The notes under the pieces: model-generated
Databases searched by the model: none
The model's input: only the letters and a program-made list of their open reading frames with translations
Told to the model about the DNA's origin: nothing
Made by a program: the position numbers and the translations under genes
Shown: piece after piece, positions 37,948 through 46,948 of the stretch
Layout: each line of letters starts with the position of its first letter
Position numbering within the stretch: the stretch's first letter is position 1
Origin: Desulfobulbus propionicus
GTDB lineage: Bacteria > Desulfobacterota > Desulfobulbia > Desulfobulbales > Desulfobulbaceae
Assembly: GCA_002748755.1 (NCBI GenBank)
Contig: PDTD01000016.1
Location: 1-64,000, forward strand
Reading direction: 5' to 3'
Length of the DNA: 64,000 nucleotides

Positions 37948-39258
37948 ATGCCCCATCGACAATTCAACCAAGAATTTTGCAACTTTCTCAGCCGTTCGAC
38001 AACCCCTTATCATGCTGTCAAAAATTGCGAAAGGATCTTAGAGGCAGCCGGTTATACACCTCTTTATGAATCACACCCTTGGAGCAATCCGGCTCCTGGC
38101 AGATACTATGTCACCCGCAACGGTACAAGCCTGATAGGATTTCAAATACAGGATACCTGCACCTCTTTGCGTATGGCCGGAGCCCATACCGACAGCCCCA
38201 CTCTACGGGTAAAACCAAATCCCCTGTACCGCAATAACGGTTATCTCCAGTTGGGGGTCGAGGTTTACGGCGGCGCGTTGCTTACCCCTTGGTTTGACCG
38301 GGACCTTTCCATGGCAGGACGGGTAACCTGGCACAACGGAAATGCCCGCCTTTGCTCCAGCCTGATCGATTTTCGCCGTCCCATAGCCCTCATCCCAAGT
38401 CTGGCTATCCATCTGGATCGTGATGCCAATACCAACAAAACAGTGAACAGGCAAAACGATCTGGTGCCGATTATCATGCTGGGTGAGACAGAACAGGCAA
38501 CAGACTTCATCCAGGTACTCAAGGAACAGCTCTGCAGGGAACATGCAGGATGTGAACAGGCAAAGCCCGTTGATTTCGACCTTTTCCTTTACGACACCCA
38601 GGCGCCCGCAGTGATCGGTTTGCAGGAAGAATTTATCAGCGCTGCACGCCTGGACAACCTGCTCTCCTGCTACTGCATCGTCCAGGCTGCGGTGCAGAAC
38701 GACAATACGGAAAATGTACTGTTTGTCCTCAATGACCACGAAGAGGTCGGCTCTGTATCGACCAGCGGGGCGCAGGGCCCGTTTTTGCGTTCCATACTCT
38801 CCCGCCTGTATCCCAAGCCTGCTCATCGTGATCGTATACTGCATGGTTCGATGCTTGTTTCCGTGGACAACGCCCATGCGGTCCACCCCAACTTTGCCAC
38901 AAAACACGAGCCTCACCACCTGCCGAAACTCAACGGCGGCCCGGTCATTAAAAAGAATGCCAACCAACGGTATGCAAGTGATGGTACCACTGCCGGCCTA
39001 TTTAAACTGCTCTGCAGGCACAATGCCGTACCTGTGCAGGAGTTTGTCATGCGTAATGATATGGCTTGCGGCTCAACCATTGGGCCACTCACCTCGGCGG
39101 CAATCGGCATACCGACCATTGATATCGGAGCCCCTCAACTGGCCATGCACTCCATCCGGGAGACCATTGGCAGTCTGGACGGCTTGTATTTGGAAAAGAT
39201 ATTAACAGCTTTTTTTAACACACAGGCAGACAGACTGACCTGTGCTGAAGTTTCCTGA
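37948..39258 (+). CDS. apeB: M18 family aminopeptidase
   Basis: A 436-residue zinc aminopeptidase. It shows the M18 pattern: AGAHTDSPTLRVKPNP (metal-binding His/Asp), AARLDNLLSCYC, NDHEEVGS (catalytic/metal Glu-Glu), SVDNAHAVHPN, GPVIKKNANQRYA and GSTIGPLTSA, ending with IGAPQLAMHSIRE (last metal His). It removes N-terminal residues from peptides in the cytoplasm. Upstream spacer aaaggaa before ATG 37948. Its stop codon (39256-39258) is directly followed by the right arm of a dispersed repeat. Confidence 0.93.
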   Translation: MPHRQFNQEFCNFLSRSTTPYHAVKNCERILEAAGYTPLYESHPWSNPAPGRYYVTRNGTSLIGFQIQDTCTSLRMAGAHTDSPTLRVKPNPLYRNNGYLQLGVEVYGGALLTPWFDRDLSMAGRVTWHNGNARLCSSLIDFRRPIALIPSLAIHLDRDANTNKTVNRQNDLVPIIMLGETEQATDFIQVLKEQLCREHAGCEQAKPVDFDLFLYDTQAPAVIGLQEEFISAARLDNLLSCYCIVQAAVQNDNTENVLFVLNDHEEVGSVSTSGAQGPFLRSILSRLYPKPAHRDRILHGSMLVSVDNAHAVHPNFATKHEPHHLPKLNGGPVIKKNANQRYASDGTTAGLFKLLCRHNAVPVQEFVMRNDMACGSTIGPLTSAAIGIPTIDIGAPQLAMHSIRETIGSLDGLYLEKILTAFFNTQADRLTCAEVS

Positions 39259-39309
39259 TTTTGTCTTTATTCTCAAATGAGACAAAATGTTCATGAGAAA
39301 CCCGAGCTT
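39256..39309 (+). repeat. MITE-like repeat right end abutting the apeB stop (copy D)
   Basis: The run gattttgtctttattctcaa, then atgagacaaaatgttcatga and gaaacccgagctt matches the right arm and terminus of the repeat family closely. The left half is missing because the aminopeptidase gene occupies that space, so this is a solo end or the result of recombination. It begins within the stop codon. Confidence 0.75.
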
Positions 39310-39544
39310 GCATGTACACCAAAAGGCAGTCCCCTCCCACTACCTCCTGGATACGCAAAACCGACTCAACTGGAGCCCCTTTGTGCTCACCTATTAGCTC
39401 TGCCAATACCTTTTTCTGAGAAGGAATACTTTTCGTCCGTCTCTCCCCATTGCAGTTTTACTTTAGTATCTAATCTGCTATACTCACAGCAACATACAGC
39501 CTTTCACCCAAAAGCTTTCAAAGTACAACACGCCTTTTAGGACC

Positions 39545-41209
39545 ATGCCTGTCTTTGTCAACCACTTTTTCCTTTTACTGGCCATTTTCTCAACTCTACA
39601 CCTGCTTTCGCCTGCCATAGCCCATGCAGCAAGAACGTATGACGTGGCCTACACCTGGGACAGAAATCTTGACAATGTCCTGGATTACAAAACAGAATTA
39701 GAGAAACTTCTTTCTCCTGCGATCAGCAAGCACCTCAAGGTTGTTAAAAAGGGTTCTGAATATGGTATTATCTACGACTGCAACAAGTCAGGTGTCGATA
39801 TTGTCAAGGTCATTATCCGTCAAGGTCAACTCCTGAGGGAGGCCGGACTTGATAGCGCCATCGCCATACAGGACAAAGGCTACCATGAATTATTCAATGT
39901 CAGTTATGGGTACGGACCAAACCTGGGGGCCATGAAAAAAAACTATGCAAAAGTTTATCAATATCTGGGGAAATCAGTCGGCAGACACCTCTATATTGAG
40001 CAGGATCCAAAAGGGAACTATTTCCTGGTATATCGACGACATGGAGATCGCTCCTCCACCATAACAGTAGCCAAAAGGCATGGCAGACTGTTACAAAAAA
40101 AAGGCATTCAGACCAGCATCACCGCAGAACACAACAATCCTGTCGTTTTTGGCGAATCCAGCTATCTCCACATTGGGGAGCAGAATGCGTCGCGCAATGG
40201 GCTCACAGAACAGGCTGTGCAAAAAATCAAACAATCACTTAAAGTTGCCGAGAAAAACAGCACCATCTCCAAGCAGGAGGAAAAAGCCTTTACCCAGGCG
40301 CCTATCATCTTGTATCCGGGAAACATGAAAATCGCCGTACACGCTCGTGCGCACGGTACAAATTCCTATAAAGGCATTATTCCGGCACCTCGCCTTTCCA
40401 GCACCCAGGAGGGACTCAAGCGAGCCGCCGGTTCCCTCATGGAAAAGGACGTCGAACGGTACATAAAACAGCTTCGTCGAAAAGGCCAACTTAGGGGTGA
40501 CGAAAAAACAGGCTGGATGGTGTATGACCTCAACCGCAATGTCAGTTTGGTGGACATTAACGCTGACCGTTCCTTTCAGGCAGCTAGTATGATTAAACCG
40601 TTTGTTGCCCTGGCGTTTTTTCACAAAGTTCAACAAGGACAACTCAAATATGGCCCCAAGAGCAGGCGGCAAATGGAGGCGATGATCCAGCGCAGCTCCA
40701 ATTCTGCAACCAATTGGGTCATGCGGCAGGTAGGCGGCCCTTCAAGCTGCCAGCGTTTACTGTTAAAACAGTACCGTCATCTCTTTAAGAATCTCGTGAT
40801 CGTCGAATACATTCCCGCTGGAGGACGCACCTATCGGAACAAGGCAATGCCCTCTGATTATGTCCGCTTTCTCCGTGCGCTTTGGAACAAGGAGCTGCCT
40901 TATGGGAAGGAGATTCGGCGGCTCATGTCTTTACCTGGCCGTGACCGTCTGTATTACGGTACCCCCATTCCTCAAGGCACCCTGGTATACAATAAAACCG
41001 GCACCACGGCACACCTATGCGGCGATATGGGCATTCTTGTCCCCCAAACTAAAAGTGGCAGCAGGTATCCCTATGCCATTGTCGGTATCATTGAACGCAG
41101 TTCGCGACCTTCCAACTACAAACAGTGGATGCAGTCCAGAGGGAGCGTCATCAGAAAAATATCCACGCTGGTATACCAAAATTTGAAGAAAAAACATGCA
41201 CTGAAATAA
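39545..41209 (+). CDS. Exported serine beta-lactamase/PBP-fold protein with duplicated N-terminal domain
   Basis: A 554-residue exported protein with a signal peptide (cleavage near AHA/A at 28-29). Two similar ~80-residue units follow (YDVAYTWDRNLDNVLDY at 32 and FNVSYGYGPNLGAMKKNY at 117), both ending in LLREAG/LLQKKG and a short strand. The C-terminal ~235 residues are a class A beta-lactamase-like serine hydrolase with SMIK (S348-K351), SSN (384-386) and KTG (484-486). Such proteins act on peptidoglycan or are inactive relatives. The neighbouring transglycosylase gene supports a cell-wall role. No class A Glu166-type motif was identified, so antibiotic hydrolysis is not claimed. Confidence 0.8.
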   Translation: MPVFVNHFFLLLAIFSTLHLLSPAIAHAARTYDVAYTWDRNLDNVLDYKTELEKLLSPAISKHLKVVKKGSEYGIIYDCNKSGVDIVKVIIRQGQLLREAGLDSAIAIQDKGYHELFNVSYGYGPNLGAMKKNYAKVYQYLGKSVGRHLYIEQDPKGNYFLVYRRHGDRSSTITVAKRHGRLLQKKGIQTSITAEHNNPVVFGESSYLHIGEQNASRNGLTEQAVQKIKQSLKVAEKNSTISKQEEKAFTQAPIILYPGNMKIAVHARAHGTNSYKGIIPAPRLSSTQEGLKRAAGSLMEKDVERYIKQLRRKGQLRGDEKTGWMVYDLNRNVSLVDINADRSFQAASMIKPFVALAFFHKVQQGQLKYGPKSRRQMEAMIQRSSNSATNWVMRQVGGPSSCQRLLLKQYRHLFKNLVIVEYIPAGGRTYRNKAMPSDYVRFLRALWNKELPYGKEIRRLMSLPGRDRLYYGTPIPQGTLVYNKTGTTAHLCGDMGILVPQTKSGSRYPYAIVGIIERSSRPSNYKQWMQSRGSVIRKISTLVYQNLKKKHALK

Positions 41210-41304
41210 GGCGCTAAACGATTACCATCGCCCTCTTTTTATCCTGCAACTTTTTCCTGGGCAGGCCACTAAGCGCCCTACCTTTTTCAAGACCCTGGTT
41301 CTAT

Positions 41305-41525
41305 CCCGGATTTCTCATGAACTGTTTTTTCATTTGAGAATAAACAAACAAAAACAGTTGGATGTGATATCCATAAGTCGGCTAAATTCTCAATGCACTC
41401 TGCGCCAACGCTCAGCCCAGGCTCTCTCATCTTCGGCAGTGTTTGGGCAACACATACGCTCAAGAATAATGCCTTACCAACAACTCCTCAAACCTGGTAC
41501 CACCTGAACTGATGAGCAATCCGGG
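41305..41525 (-). repeat. MITE-like repeat, subfamily 1 (copy F, ~221 bp)
   Basis: Reverse orientation with both ends clear: cccggatttctcatgaactg at 41305 and ctgatgagcaatccggg ending at 41525. The centre holds atcttcggcagtgtttgggc then aacacatacgctcaagaata. It fills the space between the convergent serine hydrolase and transglycosylase genes. Confidence 0.88.
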
Positions 41526-41552
41526 CCAACTCGGGTACCACGTTCCGATCTG

Positions 41553-42776
41553 CTACCTGGCAATCAGCTTCAAGAAATCCTGATCAGCTTCCCCGGTCTG
41601 TCGTTTCCCATGCAGACGCTGAACAAGACGAATCGCCCGCTTGGTCTCTTTGCCAATGGAGCCATCAATCTCACCATTGTAGTACCCCAACTCCTTAAGG
41701 CGTCTTTGTAATGCAAATTTTTCTTCAATATCGAGCGATCCAGGGGGTCTTGGCCAGGACTGTACCAGCCCCTTGCCACCGGCAAGACGATCAGCAAGCA
41801 TGCCAACGGCCAAGGCATAAAAATCAGAATTATTGTAGCGTTTAAGAACAAAAAAATTACGCAGCATGAGAAAAGCAGGTCCGTTTGGGCCGGCAGGGAA
41901 CCTGAGTTCCGCCCTGTCGTCGGGTCGGGGGAAAAGTCGGTGAGCCGTACGGACAAAACCCATCTGCTGCCACTGTTTTAGGGTTCTGGTCTGCCCCTTG
42001 TACAGGATCCCGTTGGCTGGGGCAAGCACCTCATAGCCCCATGTTTTCCCAGTCTGCCAGCCATTCTCAGCAAGTAAATTGGCTGCGGTTGCCAGGGCAT
42101 CGGAAACAGTGTTCCAAATATCCCGTCGTCCATCCCCATTCATATCCACGCCATAGGCAAGATAACTGGTAGGAATAAACTGGGTATGTCCCATGGCACC
42201 TGCCCATGACCCCGTGAGCCCTGCCAGCCCCACATCGCCAGCCTGCACAATCTTCAGGGCGGCTACAAGTTGGGTTCGGGCATACTTGGCACGTTTTTTA
42301 TCCGCATACGCCAAGGTGGCCAGGGCTTGGGGAATATAATGCAGTCGGGATTTCTTTTTCAGGACCCTACCGTAACTGGTTTCCATAGACCAGATGGCGA
42401 GAATCACCTCCGAACGTACACCGAACTTTTTCTCCACGCTTTGCAGGGTTTGGCGATGCAATTGGTGCATATTATGACCTGTTTGGATTGAACGAGGATT
42501 GACACGTGCGTCCAGGTAGTTCCAGATTGTGGATTTGAATTCAGGTTGATAATGTGCCTTGGCGAGCACCCTGGGATCAGGGTAATGTACCTGAGCAAAG
42601 GCCCTGTCATAAGTAGATCGTGAAATGCCCTGTTCAGCAGCCGTCGTATAAAAATCATTGAGCCACTGCTGGAACGACTGTTCGCCAGCGAAACCTTTCT
42701 GGCTCCCCTGGAGGAACAGGATCAAAAAAAAGACTGCGGTCAAAAAACCGTACCCTCTCTGCTTTGAATGTAGCAT
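41553..42776 (-). CDS. MltB-type lytic murein transglycosylase with peptidoglycan-binding domain
   Basis: A 407-residue exported enzyme that cleaves the glycan strand between MurNAc and GlcNAc. After a signal peptide (about 1-31), the SLT-2/MltB domain has ILAIWSMETSYGR with the catalytic glutamate, GAMGHTQFIPTSYL and DMNGDGRRDIW. The last ~60 residues are a PG_binding_1 domain (LQRRLKELGYYNGEIDGSIG). No lipobox cysteine is obvious, so it is probably periplasmic. Convergent with the beta-lactamase-fold gene. Confidence 0.92.
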   Translation of the reverse strand: MLHSKQRGYGFLTAVFFLILFLQGSQKGFAGEQSFQQWLNDFYTTAAEQGISRSTYDRAFAQVHYPDPRVLAKAHYQPEFKSTIWNYLDARVNPRSIQTGHNMHQLHRQTLQSVEKKFGVRSEVILAIWSMETSYGRVLKKKSRLHYIPQALATLAYADKKRAKYARTQLVAALKIVQAGDVGLAGLTGSWAGAMGHTQFIPTSYLAYGVDMNGDGRRDIWNTVSDALATAANLLAENGWQTGKTWGYEVLAPANGILYKGQTRTLKQWQQMGFVRTAHRLFPRPDDRAELRFPAGPNGPAFLMLRNFFVLKRYNNSDFYALAVGMLADRLAGGKGLVQSWPRPPGSLDIEEKFALQRRLKELGYYNGEIDGSIGKETKRAIRLVQRLHGKRQTGEADQDFLKLIAR

Positions 42777-43120
42777 ATCGTGTACTACCCTTCTATGAAT
42801 TGTTTTTTACCCAAACTCCAAAAAGAGTACCGCATAACCAGCAAATTGAAAAGTTCTTTGGAAACGGATAGCCAGAGACTTCGGCCAATCGATGCCAACA
42901 ACTGACAATACAACACAAGGGGGAAAGCACCTCGTGTTTTTCCTTGTGAGGCCGCACGGCCTGCCCCAGCTTAAACGGTCACCTTTTCCCCATAGCCCCA
43001 CTTCCTTATTATGAAAAAATATGCCCAGATCACAACACAAGGCCTGCAGATCTTGTCAGCTCCCCGAATGTCTCAGGACTACTCTGGAGGAGTAAAAATA
43101 CTATAATAGAAAAACAGTTA
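42777..43120. other. Intergenic region with two hairpins
   Basis: No gene is recognised. A stem with arms aacacaagg (42912-42920) and cctcgtgtt (42930-42938) is followed by Ts on the plus strand and looks terminator-like, although no plus-strand gene precedes it. A second hairpin, aggcc/ggcct, follows near 42949-42962. The mltB-type gene's promoter should be here. Confidence 0.45.
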
Positions 43121-43330
43121 ACCCATATTTCTCATGAATAGTTTGTTTTATTTGATAAAACATACATACAAACAGATGTCTGTAGTGCCCTTGAGTGGTC
43201 TTAAAAGTGCATACACCAAAAATCAACCCAGGCGGCACCGTCTTCCGCCGTGTTTTGATAGAAGAGAGGGTACTCTCAGGCACTGCCAAGATCTTTGCAT
43301 CTGGCACCGCCTGAGCCGGTGGAAAATCCG
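43121..43330 (-). repeat. MITE-like repeat, subfamily 2 (copy G, ~210 bp)
   Basis: The right terminus is acccatatttctcatgaata in reverse orientation, with the arm tttgttttatttgataaaac. The central part (accaaaaatcaacccaggcg, agagagggtactctc, atctttgcatctg) matches copy H at 17262-17388 rather than copies B, E, F and J. The left terminus reads cctgagccggtggaaaatcc. This defines a second subfamily with shared ends and a different centre. Confidence 0.78.
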
Positions 43331-43691
43331 TCAAGAGCAAACAGCGTGGAACGATCACTCTCGGAAAAATCTTTTTTTCCCTGAAAGATAACTTGTCTGA
43401 CTGCTCACCAAAAAATCAAGCCTTTTTTCAAACAAGAGGTTATTTTTCAACAATAGAGATACAAAAATACCGGAATCGATACCAACTAGCTCTCTTTTAC
43501 CAGCCTTTTAGGTAGGCCGCACCTTGCTGTTTTTGCCGAGACAGCCTATACTGCACCTCCAAAGGAGAGGCATAGCTGGTATCAACCTGAAAAAAATTTC
43601 GACCAAGCGGTAGAGGCTTGTGCATACCATTCGTGCCGTGCGATCAGACAGTCCCTGTGGGGACACTGTTTCAGAGAGTGGAGTTTGCTGG
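43331..43691. other. Leader region of the homocysteine gene cluster
   Basis: No gene is seen in these 361 bases. An imperfect hairpin near 43650-43672 (acagtccc, tgtg, ggga, ca, ctgt) lies close to the ATG of the COG1900 gene and could affect its expression. I looked for S-box, SAH and cobalamin riboswitch landmarks and did not find them. The ribosome binding site ggag precedes the ATG at 43692. Confidence 0.4.
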
Positions 43692-44888
43692 ATGTCAAAA
43701 ACGTATGACGAAATAAACGAAAAAATCTCGGCCGGTAAAGCAGTGGTTCTTACGGCAGAAGAAGTTATAGCGTATGTGGATAAAAAAGGTTTGGAAAAAG
43801 CTGCCGCAGAAATTGATGTGGTCACCACAGCGACTTTCGGGCCCATGTGTTCTTCGGGCTGTTTTCTCAATTTTGGGCATAGTACGCCCAAAATACGCAT
43901 CTCAGAAGCCTGGATAGAAGATGTCAGGGCCTATTGCGGTATCGCAGCTGTGGACGTCTACCTGGGTGCGACCGAATTACGGCACAGTGACCCGGCCAAC
44001 ATGTACTTTCCCGGCGAATTCCGATACGGAGGCGGTCATGTTATTGAGGATCTGGTAGCAGGCAAACAGCTGCAGTTGTTTGGACTCTCCTACGGCACTG
44101 ATGAATACCCACGCCGCGAAATCCGGACCATGTTCAACATTCATGACCTCAATCAGGCCATTATGACCAATCCCCGCAACTGTTATCAAAATTACAACGT
44201 GGCCATCAACACCTCGGAAAAAACCATCTACACCTACCTTGGTATCCTCAAACCCCGCATGCGCAACCTGACGTACAGTTCCGCCGGACAACTCTCACCT
44301 CTGCTAAACGATCCCTTGTACCAGACTATTGGTATCGGCACCTCTATCTGGCTGGCCGGAGCACAAGGCATAGTGTATGCAGAAGGAACCCAGCACTGTT
44401 CACTTGTTGAGCGGGGTGAAAACGACGTCCCTGTTGAAGGGGCAGGAACCCTGGCGCTTACCGCAGACATGAAAAAAATGTCTGCGGAGTTCGTTCGCGG
44501 GCTTAGCCTCAAAGGATATGGTGTCTCACTGGCTCTTGGTGTGGGTATCCCCATCCCCATACTCAATGAAGAAATCCTGAGGCGGACCACAGTTCGCGAC
44601 AGAGATATATCAGCCTGTATTATTGATTATGCCTACGATTACCCCCAAAAAACAGGTAAAGTGCTCCAACAGTGTACCTATGAGCAACTCAGAAGCGGTA
44701 CCGTGGAAATAGAAGGCCGTGCTGTCAAAGTTTCTTCCATGTCATCCTACAGCAAGGCCTTGAAAATATGTGAGCTGCTCAAAGCAGAGATTCAGAGCGG
44801 TACCTTTCTCCTTTCTGTGCCCAGCCGACGGCTTCCAGGTAATCAGGGTATGCAGCCGCTCAACATACAGGGGCCGTCAAAATGGTAA
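43692..44888 (+). CDS. Homocysteine biosynthesis protein, COG1900 (DUF39) family
   Basis: A 398-residue protein of the DUF39/COG1900 family. In Methanosarcina acetivorans the homolog MA1821, with the NIL-ferredoxin MA1822 and a COG2122 protein, is needed to make homocysteine from aspartate semialdehyde and sulfide. Landmarks are GPMCSSGCFLNFGHSTPKI (C53 and C57), NPRNCYQNYNVAINTSE and GAQGIVYAEGTQHC. The archaeal protein carries CBS domains; this one does not. The start at ATG 43692 fits the family. It overlaps the ferredoxin gene by 7 bases. Confidence 0.88.
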   Translation: MSKTYDEINEKISAGKAVVLTAEEVIAYVDKKGLEKAAAEIDVVTTATFGPMCSSGCFLNFGHSTPKIRISEAWIEDVRAYCGIAAVDVYLGATELRHSDPANMYFPGEFRYGGGHVIEDLVAGKQLQLFGLSYGTDEYPRREIRTMFNIHDLNQAIMTNPRNCYQNYNVAINTSEKTIYTYLGILKPRMRNLTYSSAGQLSPLLNDPLYQTIGIGTSIWLAGAQGIVYAEGTQHCSLVERGENDVPVEGAGTLALTADMKKMSAEFVRGLSLKGYGVSLALGVGIPIPILNEEILRRTTVRDRDISACIIDYAYDYPQKTGKVLQQCTYEQLRSGTVEIEGRAVKVSSMSSYSKALKICELLKAEIQSGTFLLSVPSRRLPGNQGMQPLNIQGPSKW

Positions 44889-45292
44889 ACAAGAAAATTT
44901 ATCTCTACTTTCCCAAAAGTGAAACGGATAAGCCCATTGTCTGTCAGTTGGTCCGTGACTACGATCTAACCATCAACATTTTCCGGGCCCAAGTCACCCC
45001 GGAAGAGGAAGGGTATCTTTCCCTGGAAGTGACCGGCACCGAAGAAAACATGGCTCAGGCCTTTGAGTATCTGCAACAATTTGATGTCATCATCCACGCA
45101 GGCAACAAAGGCGTCCATTGGGATGACCAAAGGTGTACCCATTGCGGCAATTGCATCGCCCACTGTCCTACCGGGGCACTCTTTTTTACAGACCAGACAA
45201 CCCGGGAGGTCTGCTTTGATGAAGAAAAATGCATTGAATGCCTTTCCTGTATAACCAACTGTCCCTTCGGTGTTTGCTCTTCAGCTTTTTAG
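44882..45292 (+). CDS. NIL domain-ferredoxin protein of homocysteine synthesis
   Basis: A 136-residue protein with an N-terminal NIL (ACT-like) domain (about 1-75) and a C-terminal 2[4Fe-4S] ferredoxin (CTHCGNCIAHCPTGAL and CIECLSCITNCPFGVC). It matches MA1822-type partners of COG1900 proteins, which supply electrons or build the persulfide for homocysteine formation. Overlap with the COG1900 gene points to stoichiometric production. Confidence 0.92.
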   Translation: MVNKKIYLYFPKSETDKPIVCQLVRDYDLTINIFRAQVTPEEEGYLSLEVTGTEENMAQAFEYLQQFDVIIHAGNKGVHWDDQRCTHCGNCIAHCPTGALFFTDQTTREVCFDEEKCIECLSCITNCPFGVCSSAF

Positions 45293-45304
45293 CACAGTGC
45301 AGCC

Positions 45305-46042
45305 ATGCGTTCGTTTCGTTCATTCACCTGGAAGGATACCAACCTGCGCATCGCCAGTGATCAGTTCGCCTGTATCACCCATGCCATTGTACAGGAGCGC
45401 ACAGCCTTGGAACGCTATATCAGGAAACACCCTGAGTTCCGGGTGGCCCTCACCCCCCTCCCCCTGCTTGATGATGCCCCAATCAGTGCCCAACGTATGG
45501 CTGCTGCAGCCTGGCGGACAGGGCTTGGTCCCATGGCCTCTGTTGCAGGAGCCCTGGCACAGATAGGCGCAGAGGCTGCCATGAGTAAGGGCGCATCAGA
45601 AGCCATTGTGGAAAATGGAGGCGATATCTACCTGCACAGCTCTACCCCTGTGACCATAGGTGTCTATGCAGGCAACAACGCCATAGGTGATAAACTGGCT
45701 TTTCTCATTTCCCCTGCTGAACTCCCCCTGGCACTCTGTTCCTCCTCCAGTATTATGGGACATTCCCTGTCATTTGGCAGCTGCGACCTGGCCACCGTCA
45801 TTGCCGGAGATGCGGCGCTGGCAGATGCCGTGGCCACCTTGGTCTGTAACTTGGTGCAAGCAAACAGTGATCTCGAAAAGAGCCTCAACAAGGCGGGTAC
45901 CATACCAGGTGTGCAGGGTATACTTGCGGTAAAAGACGATCAGGTAAGCATATATGGAAAAATCCCGGAACTTACTCGAAACCGAGACAGCTGTCTGCAA
46001 AATAAAATGACCAAAGATCTTGCTTCAGGCTTTTTCCCGTAG
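45305..46042 (+). CDS. UPF0280 (COG2122) ApbE-like protein
   Basis: A 245-residue protein of the UPF0280/COG2122 family, distantly related to ApbE flavin transferases. Landmarks are AAAWRTGLGPMASVAGALAQ, ENGGDIYLHSSTPVTIGVYA, SSSIMGHSLSFGSCDLATVIA and DAALADAVATLVCN. A COG2122 protein is required with COG1900 and NIL-ferredoxin for homocysteine synthesis in Methanosarcina, and its position 12 bases after the ferredoxin gene supports that role here. Confidence 0.9.
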   Translation: MRSFRSFTWKDTNLRIASDQFACITHAIVQERTALERYIRKHPEFRVALTPLPLLDDAPISAQRMAAAAWRTGLGPMASVAGALAQIGAEAAMSKGASEAIVENGGDIYLHSSTPVTIGVYAGNNAIGDKLAFLISPAELPLALCSSSSIMGHSLSFGSCDLATVIAGDAALADAVATLVCNLVQANSDLEKSLNKAGTIPGVQGILAVKDDQVSIYGKIPELTRNRDSCLQNKMTKDLASGFFP

Positions 46043-46129
46043 CCACCCATAAGGGGCTACCCGACATTGCTTATACCAAGAAAAGAAAGACACACTCGCT
46101 CTACTAGTTACAGAGGACCCAGCAGGCTC

Positions 46130-46717
46130 ATGGACACATGCACACTCAGCAAAAGAGAAGAAGAACAGGATATTCTTTTCGGTGTAATCAATCGCTTTAT
46201 CGGCTATTTTACCAGACAGACCGTTCCTGCAACCAGCAATGACATGACCTGTGAATATCCTTTTGTGGCAATGGATACCAGGCAGGCCTACCAACAGATA
46301 CGGATGGCCAGGGATTTTTTTAACCGGAGAGGCAAAACCATTGCGGAGTTGTCCTTCATCGACATAGGCTGTGGCATTGGGAACATCCTCTTGCTGGCCG
46401 AAATGATGGAGTTTCAGGTATATGGAATCGAAAAAGATAGAGCTTCAATACCCATTGCCTGTCAGCTTCTGGGCCAGGATATTGTACATGAGCAGGATAT
46501 CTGGTCGTTCAACGACTTGAACATCTTTGATGTTGTTTACTATTTCCGTCCGTTCAGCCATAAGACGCCACAGGTCCGATTTGAAAAATATATTGAAAAT
46601 ACGCTCAAACCAGGAGGTATTCTCATTGCCAATCGCAAAATGGATGAAAGCATAAACGCTGATCCCCGGTTCTCCCGCCTAAGCCAGACAATGCCGGTAT
46701 GGTACAAAAAGGTGTAA
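46130..46717 (+). CDS. Class I SAM-dependent methyltransferase, substrate unknown
   Basis: A 195-residue protein with a Rossmann methyltransferase core: SFIDIGCGIGNILLLAEMM (motif I), VYGIEKDR (acidic end of strand 2) and NTLKPGGILIANRKMDES. The first ~60 residues contain a helical region that may set specificity. I start at ATG 46130; a start at 46067 would add 21 residues of unlikely composition. It follows the homocysteine trio on the same strand, but I see no specific link. Confidence 0.72.
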   Translation: MDTCTLSKREEEQDILFGVINRFIGYFTRQTVPATSNDMTCEYPFVAMDTRQAYQQIRMARDFFNRRGKTIAELSFIDIGCGIGNILLLAEMMEFQVYGIEKDRASIPIACQLLGQDIVHEQDIWSFNDLNIFDVVYYFRPFSHKTPQVRFEKYIENTLKPGGILIANRKMDESINADPRFSRLSQTMPVWYKKV

Positions 46718-46948
46718 CCAGACAGCGAGATAAAATGATACTAGAAAAATGTAACATGAGAATGCCCTTTTGAATTTTCGTTTATGTTCCCCAAAAAGAC
46801 AGAAGCAAAGGAAATAAGATTCCGATACTGTCCCGGTGTTGCCCAATAGCGTAGACCGACCTCTACAAAATGCAGTCTTTTAGATAAAGAAAAGACATAC
46901 AAAAAGTATAAAGCTTTTTCCAGTAACCTTTTGTGATGGTGAGAACAT

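Noticed and set aside
43540-43691. Possible riboswitch before the homocysteine genes
   Set aside because: I could not find the conserved cores of SAM, SAH or cobalamin riboswitches; only one short hairpin is present.
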